The notes below the pieces were generated by a model that did no database searches, was not told the DNA's origin, and saw only the letters and a list, made by a program, of their open reading frames with translations. DNA of 64,000 bases from Streptosporangiaceae bacterium NEAU-GS5 (GTDB taxonomy: Bacteria > Actinomycetota > Actinomycetes > Streptosporangiales > Streptosporangiaceae), in assembly GCA_017592665.1 (NCBI GenBank), contig JAGFNW010000001.1, positions 248,001-312,000 of the forward strand, written 5' to 3'. Of this stretch, positions 24,911 through 33,465 are shown piece after piece. Every line of letters begins with the position of its first letter. Position 1 is the stretch's first letter. Made by a program: the position numbers and the translations under genes.

Positions 24911-27010
24911 GTGCCACGTGCTCTCGTATACGGCGATGTGGATCTCAACCTCATCGACGGTTCGGCGATCTGGGCGGCGTCGGTGGTCGAGGCGCTGCAC
25001 GCGGCCGGCTGCGAGGTCACGTTCGTCCTCAAGGCTCCCGTCCGCACCGACCGTCTGCTTCGCCCCCTGCTCGGCCTCCCCGGGGTGACGATCGTACGCC
25101 GCCCCGAAGGCGAGACACGCGGCATGCCGGTGCACGTGGCCGTCGCCAGGCTCCGCGAACTCGACGCGAACCGGCACGATCTGGTCCTCGTCCGCGGCAG
25201 GCGGCTGGCCGCCCAGCTGTCCCGTGAGCGGCGCTTCGCCGGCCGGCTCTGGTCCTACCTCACCGACATCCCGCAGTCGCTGACCGACCTCACCGAGGCC
25301 GCGTCCCGCGAGCTGGCCGGAATCGCCCACGCCTCCCGCTATGTGCTGTGCCAGACCGAGCAGCTGCGCTCCTTCCTGGAGCAGACCGTGCCCGCGGTCT
25401 GTGGGAAGGCCTTCCTGCTGCCCCCGATCGTCCCGCCGGTCCACGCCCAGGCGCGTACGGCCAACGCGCGACCCCGCCTGGTCTATATGGGCAAGTTCGC
25501 CCCGCTCTGGAACACCCTGGAGATGACGGCCCTCCCAGCCCGCCTCGACGTCGAACTGCACATGATCGGCGACAAGATCCACGAGCATCCGGCCGGATAC
25601 GCCAGGAAGATGCGGGCCGCGCTCGACACCGAGGGCGTGGTGTGGCACGGCGGCCTGGCCCGCGACGAGGCCATGCGCCTGGCCGCCACCGGCGACCTCG
25701 GACTGTCCTGGCGCGACCCCGAACTCGACGCCAGCCTCGAACTGTCGACGAAGGTGCTCGAATACGGCGCGCTCGGGCTGCCGGTCGTCATCAATCGCAC
25801 GCCCATGCACGAAGACCTGCTCGGCGCCGACTATCCGCTGTTCGCCGCCACGCTCGACGACGTGGTCGCCGTCTGCAAGGCCGCGCTCGCCGACGAGACC
25901 CTTCGCGAGCGGGCCGCGGCGGCCTGCGTCGCCGCCGCACGTCGCTTCGATCTGGATTCCTCCGTACGGCTCCTGCGGCGCTACCTGGATCGGGCCGCTC
26001 CCGCCACCGCGCCCCGGCCCCTGAAGGTGGCAGTGGCCGGGCACGACCTCAAGTTCTTCACCGGGATACTGGCCGACCTCCGATCGGTGCGGAACCTCGA
26101 GGTCCGCGTCGACCACTGGCACGGGCTCAACCGCCACGACCTGGGCCGCAGCCGGGAGCTGGCCGACTGGGCCGACGTGGTCGTGTGCGAGTGGTGCGGC
26201 CCCAACGCCGTCTGGTACTCCAAGAACCACAGACCGGGCCAGCGGCTGCTGGTCCGGCTGCACCGCTTCGAGTTGTACCGCCGCTGGCCCCAGCGGCTGG
26301 CCATCGACGCGGTCGACAAGGTGGTGTGCGTAGGACCGCACTACGCCCGGCTGGCCCACGAGATCACCGGCTGGCCGCAGGACAAGATCGTCATGATCCC
26401 CAACGGGGTCGACGCCGACCAACTGGACCGGCCCAAGCTGGCCGGGGCCGAGCACACGCTCGCCATGATCGGCATCGCGCCATGGCGCAAGCGATTCGAC
26501 CTGGCCCTCGACGTGCTGGCCGAGCTACGCCGCGACGACCCGCGCTACGTGCTGGCGGTCAAGGGCAAGCTCCCCTGGGAACACCCGTGGATCTGGCGGC
26601 TGCCCGACGAACGCCGCGCGTTCACCGAGGCCTTCGAACGCCTGCGCGCCGATCCCGTGCTCGACCAGGGCGTGGTGTTCGACGGCTTCGGCCGCGACAT
26701 CGGCGCCTGGCTGCGCCGCGTCGGCTGGACGCTGTCCACCAGCGACGACGAGAGCTTCCACATGGCGGCCGCCGAGAGCGCGGCTTCCGGAGCGGTGCCC
26801 GCGCTGCTGCGCTGGCCGGGCGCGGCCGACATCTACGACCCCGCGTGGCTGCACGACGATCCTGCGGCCATCGCCCGCGCCGTTGCCGAAACCGTCGAGG
26901 CCGGGCGCTGGCCCGAGGCCGGCGAGCGAGCACGGACCTGGCTCCGCACCAGCGGCTACACCGCCGAGGACATCACCCGCACCTGGCTCGACCTCATCAC
27001 CAACGCCTAA
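24911..27010 (+). CDS. bidomain GT4-like glycosyltransferase, 699 aa
   Basis: Two GT-B glycosyltransferase regions are fused. The first (about residues 1-355) has VYMGKFAPLWN and the donor-binding LSTKVLEYGALGLPVV. The second (about 370-699) has VCVGPHYARLA, IPNGVDADQLD and STSDDESFHMAAAESAASG with the Glu of the GT4 EX7E-type motif. Both are nucleotide-sugar dependent in known families. GTG 24911 is set by an AAGGAGG ribosome site 8 bases upstream. It probably extends a surface glycan together with the two preceding genes. Acceptor and sugar are unknown. Confidence 0.8.
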   Translation: MPRALVYGDVDLNLIDGSAIWAASVVEALHAAGCEVTFVLKAPVRTDRLLRPLLGLPGVTIVRRPEGETRGMPVHVAVARLRELDANRHDLVLVRGRRLAAQLSRERRFAGRLWSYLTDIPQSLTDLTEAASRELAGIAHASRYVLCQTEQLRSFLEQTVPAVCGKAFLLPPIVPPVHAQARTANARPRLVYMGKFAPLWNTLEMTALPARLDVELHMIGDKIHEHPAGYARKMRAALDTEGVVWHGGLARDEAMRLAATGDLGLSWRDPELDASLELSTKVLEYGALGLPVVINRTPMHEDLLGADYPLFAATLDDVVAVCKAALADETLRERAAAACVAAARRFDLDSSVRLLRRYLDRAAPATAPRPLKVAVAGHDLKFFTGILADLRSVRNLEVRVDHWHGLNRHDLGRSRELADWADVVVCEWCGPNAVWYSKNHRPGQRLLVRLHRFELYRRWPQRLAIDAVDKVVCVGPHYARLAHEITGWPQDKIVMIPNGVDADQLDRPKLAGAEHTLAMIGIAPWRKRFDLALDVLAELRRDDPRYVLAVKGKLPWEHPWIWRLPDERRAFTEAFERLRADPVLDQGVVFDGFGRDIGAWLRRVGWTLSTSDDESFHMAAAESAASGAVPALLRWPGAADIYDPAWLHDDPAAIARAVAETVEAGRWPEAGERARTWLRTSGYTAEDITRTWLDLITNA

Positions 27011-27014
27011 GACC

Positions 27015-27078
27015 GCACCCCCGCACCCCCGCACCCCCGCACCCCCGCACCCCCGCACCCCCGCACCCCCGCACCCCC
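27015..27078. repeat. 8-bp tandem repeat (GCACCCCC), 8 perfect copies
   Basis: Eight exact copies of GCACCCCC start 5 bp after the stop of the glycosyltransferase gene, with a partial ninth. It is a simple-sequence tract, not CRISPR: there are no spacers. Such tracts often vary in copy number between strains. From 27079 to 27259 I see no gene or clear signal. Confidence 0.9.
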
Positions 27079-27259
27079 GCACCTGGGCTCGGCCTCACCA
27101 CCGACGCCTGACCCAAACCCGCGCCACCCCCCGGATCTCTCGCGCCAGGCCGACCGCCGAGCCGACCCTTGCGCCGGGCCAAGGCGCCGGGCTGGCCTTG
27201 CGCCGGGGGCGACGTCACCGGGACTCCTCGGATCACAAGCCTGCCGACCTCCGCTGTGC

Positions 27260-27448
27260 TATCACGCAACAGATCTTAAATCAAGCTATAGATCCGATGT
27301 ATCAAGGCTCCGCCTCCCACTCCCCCATCACACCCCGCCAACCTGCGGAAACCGTGCTACAACACCTCGCCTGAGATGCCGATATATCAGCATCTCGCGC
27401 CGCCTCACGCCACATCCCTGCAGCATCACGTAACAGATCGGATGAATC
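27260..27448. promoter_or_regulatory. paired regulatory boxes upstream of the fuconate dehydratase operon
   Basis: ATCACG(C/T)AACAGATC occurs at 27260-27274 and 27425-27439. Close to each is a 13-mer of consensus GATCSGATGWATC (27290-27302 and 27436-27448). Two copies of the same composite about 150 bp apart suggest a regulator, possibly GntR-like, that binds both and may loop DNA. No regulator gene of an obvious match is adjacent. Confidence 0.5.
27373..27396. promoter_or_regulatory. 24-bp near-perfect palindrome
   Basis: GAGATGC-C-GATATATC-A-GCATCTC is symmetrical except for one mismatched pair. It lies midway between the two composite boxes and about 65 bp before the -35 of the likely promoter. 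It has no T-tract, so it is more likely an operator than a terminator. Confidence 0.5.
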
Positions 27449-27461
27449 CACCCTCACCGGG

Positions 27462-27519
27462 TTGACATGCCCTGTCGCCGTGATTCAGCATCCACGACAG
27501 GGCAGACATCCGATGTATT
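27462..27519 (+). promoter_or_regulatory. candidate promoter and proximal operator of the fuconate dehydratase operon
   Basis: A consensus -35 TTGACA (27462-27467) has a weak -10 CAGCAT 18 bases on (27486-27491). Just downstream is the third 13-mer, CATCCGATGTATT (27507-27519), containing the palindrome ACATC-C-GATGT. A site right after the transcription start would block elongation or clearance, so repression is likely. Confidence 0.45.
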
Positions 27520-27533
27520 GGGAAGGGACGTTT

Positions 27534-27569
27534 ATGAAAGTTCTCCGACCACATTGGCCGATGTCGTGA
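27534..27569 (+). CDS. putative 11-aa leader peptide coupled to the fuconate dehydratase gene
   Basis: ATG 27534 is preceded by the strong ribosome site GGAAGGGA; the frame reads [11 protein letters not shown] and stops at TGA 27567-27569. That stop overlaps the GTG start of the dehydratase (GTGA), while the dehydratase start itself has no ribosome site. This is the layout of translational coupling. The peptide is unlikely to have a function of its own. Confidence 0.4.
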   Translation: MKVLRPHWPMS

Positions 27570-28855
27570 TCGTCGCGCTGGAAACCCACGACATCCGATT
27601 CCCCACGTCCCGGGAACTGGACGGCTCCGACGCGATGAACCCGGATCCCGACTACTCGGCCGCCTATGTGGTGCTGCGCACGGAGGACGATCACGAGGGC
27701 CACGGCTTCGCCTTCACCATCGGACGGGGCAACGACGTGCAGACCGCCGCCATCCGGGCGCTCACGCCGTACGTGATAGGACGCGACCCCGACGACATCG
27801 GCGCCCTCTACCACGAGCTGGTGCACGACTCCCAGCTGCGCTGGCTCGGCCCCGAAAAAGGCGTCATGCACATGGCCATCGCCGCCGTCGTGAACGCCCT
27901 CTGGGACCTCAAGGCCAAGCGCGCCGGAAAGCCGCTCTGGCTGCTGCTGGCCGAACTCGACCCCGAAGAGATCGTCGACCTTGTCGACTTCCGCTACCTG
28001 AGCGACGCGCTGACCCGCGACGAGGCGCTGGCCATCCTCCGCGACGCGGCCCCCGGACGCGCCGAGCGCATCGCCCACCTGCGCGCGCACGGCTACCCGG
28101 CCTACACGACCTCGCCCGGCTGGCTCGGCTACGACGACGCCAAACTGGCCCGGCTCTGCCGCGAGGCGCTCGACGCCGGCTTCACCCAGATCAAGCTCAA
28201 AGTCGGCGCCGACCTCGACGACGACATCCGCCGGATGCGGATCGCCCGCGAGGTCTGCGGCCCGGACTTCAGGATCGCCATCGACGCCAACCAGCGCTGG
28301 GACGTCGGCGCCGCCATCGCCTGGATCAAGGCGCTGGCCGAGTTTCAGCCCTATTGGGTGGAGGAGCCGACCAGCCCCGACGACGTGCTCGGCCACGCCG
28401 CCATCGCCCGCGCGGTCGCGCCCATCCCGCTCGCCACCGGCGAGCACGTCCAGAATCGCATGATCTTCAAGCAGCTCCTGCAGGCCGACGCCGTGTCGTT
28501 CCTGCAGATCGACGCCGTACGGGTGGCCGGCGTCAACGAGAACCTCGCGATCTTGCTGCTGGCCGCCAAATTCGGCGTCCCGGTCTGCCCCCACGCCGGC
28601 GGCGTCGGCCTCTGCGAACTGGTCCAGCACCTGGCCATGTTCGACTACGTCGCGGTCAGCGGCTCCCTGTCCGGCCGCGTCATCGAATATGTCGACCACC
28701 TGCACGAACACTTCCACGACCCGGTCCTGATCGTGAACGGCGCCTACCGGCCGCCGGACACGCCCGGGTTCAGCGCGACCATGCTGCCGCGCTCCATATC
28801 CGATCACAGCTATCCGGATGGCCGCGTCTGGCGGGCGCTCACCCCCCTGAAATGA
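27566..28855 (+). CDS. L-fuconate dehydratase (enolase superfamily), 429 aa
   Basis: It removes water from L-fuconate to give 2-keto-3-deoxy-L-fuconate in the non-phosphorylated fucose pathway. The N-terminus [27 protein letters not shown] is characteristic. Active-site residues are visible: KLK in [10 protein letters not shown], Asp in DANQRWD, Glu in VEEPTSPDD, Glu in ATGEHVQNR, and His in [11 protein letters not shown] 27566 gives a normal length; the longer open frame upstream is not conserved. It heads an operon with an ABC sugar transporter starting 6 bp downstream. Other pathway enzymes (fucose dehydrogenase, lactonase, aldolase) are not in the window. Confidence 0.9.
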   Translation: MIVALETHDIRFPTSRELDGSDAMNPDPDYSAAYVVLRTEDDHEGHGFAFTIGRGNDVQTAAIRALTPYVIGRDPDDIGALYHELVHDSQLRWLGPEKGVMHMAIAAVVNALWDLKAKRAGKPLWLLLAELDPEEIVDLVDFRYLSDALTRDEALAILRDAAPGRAERIAHLRAHGYPAYTTSPGWLGYDDAKLARLCREALDAGFTQIKLKVGADLDDDIRRMRIAREVCGPDFRIAIDANQRWDVGAAIAWIKALAEFQPYWVEEPTSPDDVLGHAAIARAVAPIPLATGEHVQNRMIFKQLLQADAVSFLQIDAVRVAGVNENLAILLLAAKFGVPVCPHAGGVGLCELVQHLAMFDYVAVSGSLSGRVIEYVDHLHEHFHDPVLIVNGAYRPPDTPGFSATMLPRSISDHSYPDGRVWRALTPLK

Positions 28856-28861
28856 GGACCC

Positions 28862-29932
28862 ATGAAATCACGATCCCTGGCGGCCGGCGCCGCCCTTCTC
28901 ACCGCCGCACTCAGTCTGGCCGCGTGCGGGGGTGGCGATACCAGTACGGGCGCCAGTTCGGGCCCCAACACGGCCGCGGCGACCGGCGGGGCCGCCGCCT
29001 CCGGCAAGATCGGCGTTGACTTCCCCCGCGCCGACTCCGACTTCTGGAACTCCTTCAACAAGTACGTTCCGAAGCTCGCCGGTGAGATGGGCGTCGACCT
29101 GATGCCGCCCACCAACTCCCAGAACGACATCTCCAAGCTGGTCGCCAACACCCAGGCCCTGGTCGGGCAGGGCGCGAAGGCCATCATTATGGCGCCGCAG
29201 GACACCGGCGCCATCGCCTCGACCCTCGACAGCCTCGCGCAGAAGAACATCCCGGTCGTCTCCGTCGACACCCGCCCGGACAAGGGCAAGGTCTACATGG
29301 TCGTACGGGCCGACAACCGCGCGTACGGCGAGAAGGCCTGCCAGTTCCTCGGCGAGAAGCTGGCCGGGAAGGGCAAGGTCGTGCAGCTGATGGGCGCGCT
29401 GTCGTCCATCAACGGCCGCGACCGGGCCGAGGCGTTCCGCGACTGCATGAAGGCGAAGTTCCCGGGGATCCAGGTCTTCGAGGCGCCCACCGAGTGGGAG
29501 GGCTCAAAGGCCGCGTCGATGCTGCAGACCCTGCTCCAGCAGAACCCCGACATCAAGGGCATCTACATGCACGCGGGCGGCGTCCACCTGGCCCCGACCC
29601 TCCAGGTGCTCCAGGCCAAGGGCCTGCTGGTGCCGCCGACCGACCCCAAGCACATCTTCGTCGTCTCCAACGACGGCATCCCGCAGGAGTTCGCCGCCAT
29701 CCGCAAGGGCGACATCGACGCGACCGTCTCCCAGCCCGCCGACCTGTACGCCAAGTACGCGCTGTTCTACGCGAAGGCGGCGATCGACGGCAAGACGTTC
29801 CAGCCCGGCCCGACCGATCACGACAGCACGATCATCCAGCTACCGAACGGCCTCGAAGACCAGCTTCCCGCGCCGCTCGTGACCAAGGAGAATGTCGATG
29901 ATCAGACCCTCTGGGGCAATCAGGTTAAGTGA
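28862..29932 (+). CDS. sugar ABC transporter substrate-binding lipoprotein, 356 aa
   Basis: A lipoprotein signal ends in LSLAAC, followed by a Gly/Ser/Thr linker. The mature part is a periplasmic-binding-protein type 1 fold (RbsB/XylF-like): GVDFPRADSDFWNSF, AIIMAPQDTGAI, VSVDTRPDKG, and VVSNDGIPQEFAAIRKGDIDATVSQP. GAGGAC precedes ATG 28862. It lies between the fuconate dehydratase and the ABC ATPase, so L-fucose or a related deoxy- or aldo-sugar is the best guess for its ligand (inference). Confidence 0.9.
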   Translation: MKSRSLAAGAALLTAALSLAACGGGDTSTGASSGPNTAAATGGAAASGKIGVDFPRADSDFWNSFNKYVPKLAGEMGVDLMPPTNSQNDISKLVANTQALVGQGAKAIIMAPQDTGAIASTLDSLAQKNIPVVSVDTRPDKGKVYMVVRADNRAYGEKACQFLGEKLAGKGKVVQLMGALSSINGRDRAEAFRDCMKAKFPGIQVFEAPTEWEGSKAASMLQTLLQQNPDIKGIYMHAGGVHLAPTLQVLQAKGLLVPPTDPKHIFVVSNDGIPQEFAAIRKGDIDATVSQPADLYAKYALFYAKAAIDGKTFQPGPTDHDSTIIQLPNGLEDQLPAPLVTKENVDDQTLWGNQVK

Positions 29933-31425
29933 TGACATTTAGTGAAAATATGGCCGAAGCGGGCCCGGTCGCCGTCGAGGCGACCGGGATCGTCAAGCGC
30001 TTCGGCCCGACCGTCGCCCTCGACGGGGCGGACCTCCGCCTCGCCGAGGGCGAGGCCCACGCCCTCGTGGGCCGCAACGGCGCGGGCAAGTCCACGCTGG
30101 TCTCGATCCTGACCGGGCTGCAGCGGCCCGACGCCGGCGAGATCAGATTCGGCGGGCGGCCCGCGCCGCCGCTCGCCGATCGCGAGGCGTGGCGACAGCA
30201 GGTCGCCTGCGTGTATCAGAAATCCACGATCATCCCGGCGCTCACCGTCGCCGAGAACCTGTTCCTCAACAGGCAGACCACCGGCGGCCCCATCCGCTGG
30301 CGCGCGCTGCGGGCCCGCGCCCGCGACGTGCTCGAACAGTACGGCGTGGACGTCGACGCCGATCGCCAGGCCGGCGATCTCGGCGTGGAGCAGCGGCAGC
30401 TCGTCGAGATCGCCCGCGCGCTCTCATTCGGCGCCCGGTTCATCATCCTCGACGAGCCCACCGCGCAGCTGGACGGCCCGGCCATCGGCCGGCTCTTCGA
30501 ACGCCTACGCGGACTCGGGCGGCAGGGCGTGACCATCCTCTACATCTCCCACCACCTCGAGGAGATCTACGAGATCTGCCGGCGTGTCACGGTCTTCCGC
30601 GACGCCCGGCACGTGATCACCCGCCCGGTCGCCGACCTGCCGCACGACGAACTGGTCGCCGCGATGACCGGCGAAGGCACGGTGCTCGGCCAGGCCCGCG
30701 ACCGATCGATCGACACCGGCGCGGCGGTCGTGCTCGCCGCCGACGGCCTCAGCCTCCCCGGCGCGTACGAGGACGTGACCTTGTCCGTACGGGCCGGAGA
30801 GATCGTCGGAGTGACCGGGTCGGGCAGCAGCGGCAAGGTCAGCCTGGCCGAGACCCTGGTCGGGCTGCGCCGTGCCGCGACCGGCAGCGTGCGGGTCAAC
30901 GGGACCACCCTCCGACCCGGCGACGTCCGCGCCGCGCTCCGCGCCGGCCTCGGCTTCGTGCCGCAGGACCGCAACCGGGAGGGATTCGTCCCGCTGCTGT
31001 CCATCACCGAGAACGTCACCATGCCCATCCCCGACCTGGAACGCCCTGCCCGCCGATCCCGGGCCACCCAGATGATCACCACGCTGGACATCAAGGCCAC
31101 CGGGCCCGACCAGCAGGTGGGCGACCTGTCGGGCGGCAACGCGCAGAAGGTGGTGTTCGCCCGGGCGCTGGCCGACCGGCCCGCCGCCCTCGTCGTGGTC
31201 AACCCGACCGCGGGCGTCGACGTCAAAGCCCGCCAATCGCTGCTCGGCACCATCGAGGACGCCGCCGGCCGCGGGGCGGGGACCGTGCTCGTCTCCGACG
31301 AACTGGACGACCTCCGCGTCTGCGACCGCGTGCTGGTGATGTTCCACGGCCGGATCGTCAAGGAACTGCCCCGCGGGTGGGCGGACACCGAGTTGGTGGC
31401 AACCATGGAAGGTATCGGGAACTGA
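29932..31425 (+). CDS. sugar ABC transporter ATP-binding protein (two ABC domains), 497 aa
   Basis: It has the duplicated ABC layout of RbsA/XylG/MglA. The first domain has Walker A GRNGAGKST and LGVEQRQLVEIARAL as a diverged signature. The second has a degenerate Walker A GSGSSGKVS and a good signature LSGGNAQKVVFARAL, as usual for this family. ATG 29932 overlaps the previous stop by one base (TGATG); GTG 29929 is possible. The downstream permease overlaps it by one base. Confidence 0.92.
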   Translation: MTFSENMAEAGPVAVEATGIVKRFGPTVALDGADLRLAEGEAHALVGRNGAGKSTLVSILTGLQRPDAGEIRFGGRPAPPLADREAWRQQVACVYQKSTIIPALTVAENLFLNRQTTGGPIRWRALRARARDVLEQYGVDVDADRQAGDLGVEQRQLVEIARALSFGARFIILDEPTAQLDGPAIGRLFERLRGLGRQGVTILYISHHLEEIYEICRRVTVFRDARHVITRPVADLPHDELVAAMTGEGTVLGQARDRSIDTGAAVVLAADGLSLPGAYEDVTLSVRAGEIVGVTGSGSSGKVSLAETLVGLRRAATGSVRVNGTTLRPGDVRAALRAGLGFVPQDRNREGFVPLLSITENVTMPIPDLERPARRSRATQMITTLDIKATGPDQQVGDLSGGNAQKVVFARALADRPAALVVVNPTAGVDVKARQSLLGTIEDAAGRGAGTVLVSDELDDLRVCDRVLVMFHGRIVKELPRGWADTELVATMEGIGN

Positions 31426-32435
31426 TGGCCACAACCCCCTCGCGGCAGACGACCTGGTCCCCGCGCGACCTCAACGTCCGCATCGGGCGGCTGCGGGACT
31501 TCACCCTGGTCCCGGTCATCGTCGTGCTGCTGATCGCCGGCGCGCTGGTCGACCCGGTCTTCCTGACCACCGGCAACCTGATCAACGTGCTGCAGCAGCA
31601 GTCGGCCCTCGCGCTGGTCGTGCTGGCCGAGACGCTGATCCTGATCTCCGGCAAGTTCGACCTGTCGCTGGAGTCGACCGTCGGCATGGCCCCGGCGGTC
31701 GGCGTGATGCTGGTCATCCCGGCCTCGGCGGGCGGCTTCGGCATCCAGCTGCCCGCGATCCTCGCCATCCCGCTCTGCCTGCTGATCGGCGCGCTCGTGG
31801 GCGCGTTCAACGGGCTGCTCATCCTGCGCTTCCAGCTGTCGGCATTCGTGGTGACGCTCGCCATGCTGATCGTCGTACGCGGGCTGCAGCTCGGCCTCAC
31901 CCAGGGCAAGAGCCTGTTCGACCTGCCGAAATCCTTCCTCTACCTCGGCAGCGCGACCTGGCTCGGCGTGCCCGCCGCGATCTGGATCACGGCCGTGGTG
32001 TTCCTCGCCGGAATCCTCACGCTCGCCTACTTCCGCGCCGGCAGATCCCTGTACGCCATCGGCGGCAACGCCGACGCCGCCCGGGCCGCCGGAATCCGCG
32101 TCGAGCGCGTCCTCTGGATCGTCTTCATCGTCGGCGGCACACTGGCCGCGCTCGCCGGCGTCCTCGAGACCGGACGGCTCGGCGGCATCAGCGCCAACCA
32201 GGGCTCCGGCTGGATCTTCATGGTCTTCGCCGCGGCCGTCATCGGCGGCGTCAGCATGGACGGCGGGAAGGGCACCATCCTCGGCGCCCTGACCGGTGTC
32301 CTGGTGATCGGCCTGGTCGAGAACATCCTCACCCTCAAGGGCGTCCCCGGAGAGTGGAAGCAGCTCGTCTACGGCGCGATCATCCTGGTCGCCCTCATGA
32401 TCAGCCGGCTGGCGGGCGGAAAGGCCCAGGAGTGA
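31425..32435 (+). CDS. sugar ABC transporter permease, 336 aa
   Basis: An RbsC/XylH-type permease: about 9-10 transmembrane segments, with ETLILISGKFDLSLESTVG and AVIGGVSMDGGKGTILGAL, the conserved blocks of BPD_transp_2. ATG 31425 overlaps the ATPase stop (TGATG), so the start is secure; the longer frame is a shadow of the ATPase gene. It ends the fuconate/sugar operon and converges with the carbonic anhydrase gene 3 bp away. Confidence 0.93.
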   Translation: MATTPSRQTTWSPRDLNVRIGRLRDFTLVPVIVVLLIAGALVDPVFLTTGNLINVLQQQSALALVVLAETLILISGKFDLSLESTVGMAPAVGVMLVIPASAGGFGIQLPAILAIPLCLLIGALVGAFNGLLILRFQLSAFVVTLAMLIVVRGLQLGLTQGKSLFDLPKSFLYLGSATWLGVPAAIWITAVVFLAGILTLAYFRAGRSLYAIGGNADAARAAGIRVERVLWIVFIVGGTLAALAGVLETGRLGGISANQGSGWIFMVFAAAVIGGVSMDGGKGTILGALTGVLVIGLVENILTLKGVPGEWKQLVYGAIILVALMISRLAGGKAQE

Positions 32436-32438
32436 CCT

Positions 32439-33203
32439 TCACGAGGGGGCGCCGTCCAGCACCTCGACCTGGCCGGTGTCCAGCGAGTAGTACGCGCTGA
32501 CCACGGCCAGGGTCCCCTTGCTCACCATCGGCGCGAGATCGCGGTTGCCCCGCAGGGCATCCGCGGTCAGCTTCGCCTGGGCCCTGGCCATCGACTCGAC
32601 CGGCTCGACACCACCCTTCGTGGCGATCTGCTCGTATGCCGGGCGAAGCGCCAGCTCGATGGCCCGCAGGTTGCCCGGCAGCGGCTTGCCGCCCTTCAGG
32701 GCCTGGTACGCCGCCGCGACCGCCCCGCACCGCTGGTGACCGAGCACGACGATCAGCGGCGACCCGCTGACCAGCGGCCCGTATTCGACGGACCCGGTGA
32801 CCACCGGCCCCACCGCCTGGCCGCCGGTGCGCATCACATAGAGATCGCCGAGCCCCGTGTCGAAGACGAGCTCGGGCGGGACCCGCGAGTCGATGCACGA
32901 CAGGACCACCCCGTAGGGCTCCTGCTTGTGCGCCAGCAACTCCCGGCGGGTGGGATCGCGGTCAGGATGCTGAAGAGCGCCGCTCACCCAGCGCTTGTTG
33001 CCCGCCATCAGCTGTTCGTAGGCGGCCTTCGGCGAGTCCGGAGCCGTTGACGGCAGAACAGAGGGCGACGGGGACGGCCCCGCGGACGCACGCGGATACG
33101 CGAACGACCCCGCGAGTGATCCCGCGACGGACACGACACCCGCCAGCAGCGTTCGCCGCCCCGGACCGTCGATTTGAGCGCTCATATCCTGATTCGTTCC
33201 CAT
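32439..33203 (-). CDS. exported beta-carbonic anhydrase with a Tat-type signal, 254 aa
   Basis: Beta-class enzymes hydrate CO2 with Zn held by two Cys and one His. Here SCIDSR gives Cys, Asp and Arg, and GHQRCG gives His and Cys. The N-terminus has GRRTLLAG and a hydrophobic stretch ending near ASAG, a twin-arginine signal peptide, then a Pro/Ser linker. It is therefore exported, whereas most beta enzymes are cytosolic. Start is ATG 33203 or the in-frame ATG 33185. The divergent gap to the next gene holds that gene's promoter. Confidence 0.88.
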   Translation of the reverse strand: MGTNQDMSAQIDGPGRRTLLAGVVSVAGSLAGSFAYPRASAGPSPSPSVLPSTAPDSPKAAYEQLMAGNKRWVSGALQHPDRDPTRRELLAHKQEPYGVVLSCIDSRVPPELVFDTGLGDLYVMRTGGQAVGPVVTGSVEYGPLVSGSPLIVVLGHQRCGAVAAAYQALKGGKPLPGNLRAIELALRPAYEQIATKGGVEPVESMARAQAKLTADALRGNRDLAPMVSKGTLAVVSAYYSLDTGQVEVLDGAPS

Positions 33204-33374
33204 CCCAGGCCAGGGCCCGGCAATGGCAGCGTGACGGCCGGGTCAGCGGCGCGGTGCGCACCTGGCGGACAGGGCGCGGACAAGGCGCGGACAGTCGGCG
33301 AACAAGTGGCGGGCAGCAAAGCGGCGAACAGAGCGACCAAAAACCTTTAACATTTCTAACACTTGCTCCGGCTG

Positions 33375-33403
33375 TTGACCCGTCTCAGCACAGAAGTTAC
33401 GTT
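33375..33403 (+). promoter_or_regulatory. sigma70-type promoter of the ricin-domain gene
   Basis: TTGACC (33375-33380), 17-base spacer, TACGTT (33398-33403). Transcription would start near 33410, leaving a leader of about 50 bases before the TTG start. The spacing is ideal and no better promoter is visible in the gap. Confidence 0.55.
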
Positions 33404-33451
33404 TCAGAAAACCTTTTACGTGCGTTTTTCGGGGGGTGCGCACAGACCCCT

Positions 33452-33465
33452 GGAGGCGTAATTTG
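33452..33465 (+). promoter_or_regulatory. ribosome binding site that fixes a TTG start
   Basis: GGAGG (33452-33456) stands 6 bases before TTG 33463. The upstream GTG 33436 of the same frame has no such site and would put charged residues before the signal peptide. Confidence 0.7.

Noticed and set aside
27015-27078. possible CRISPR-like array
   Set aside because: The repeats are 8 bp with no spacers, and there are no cas genes in the window.
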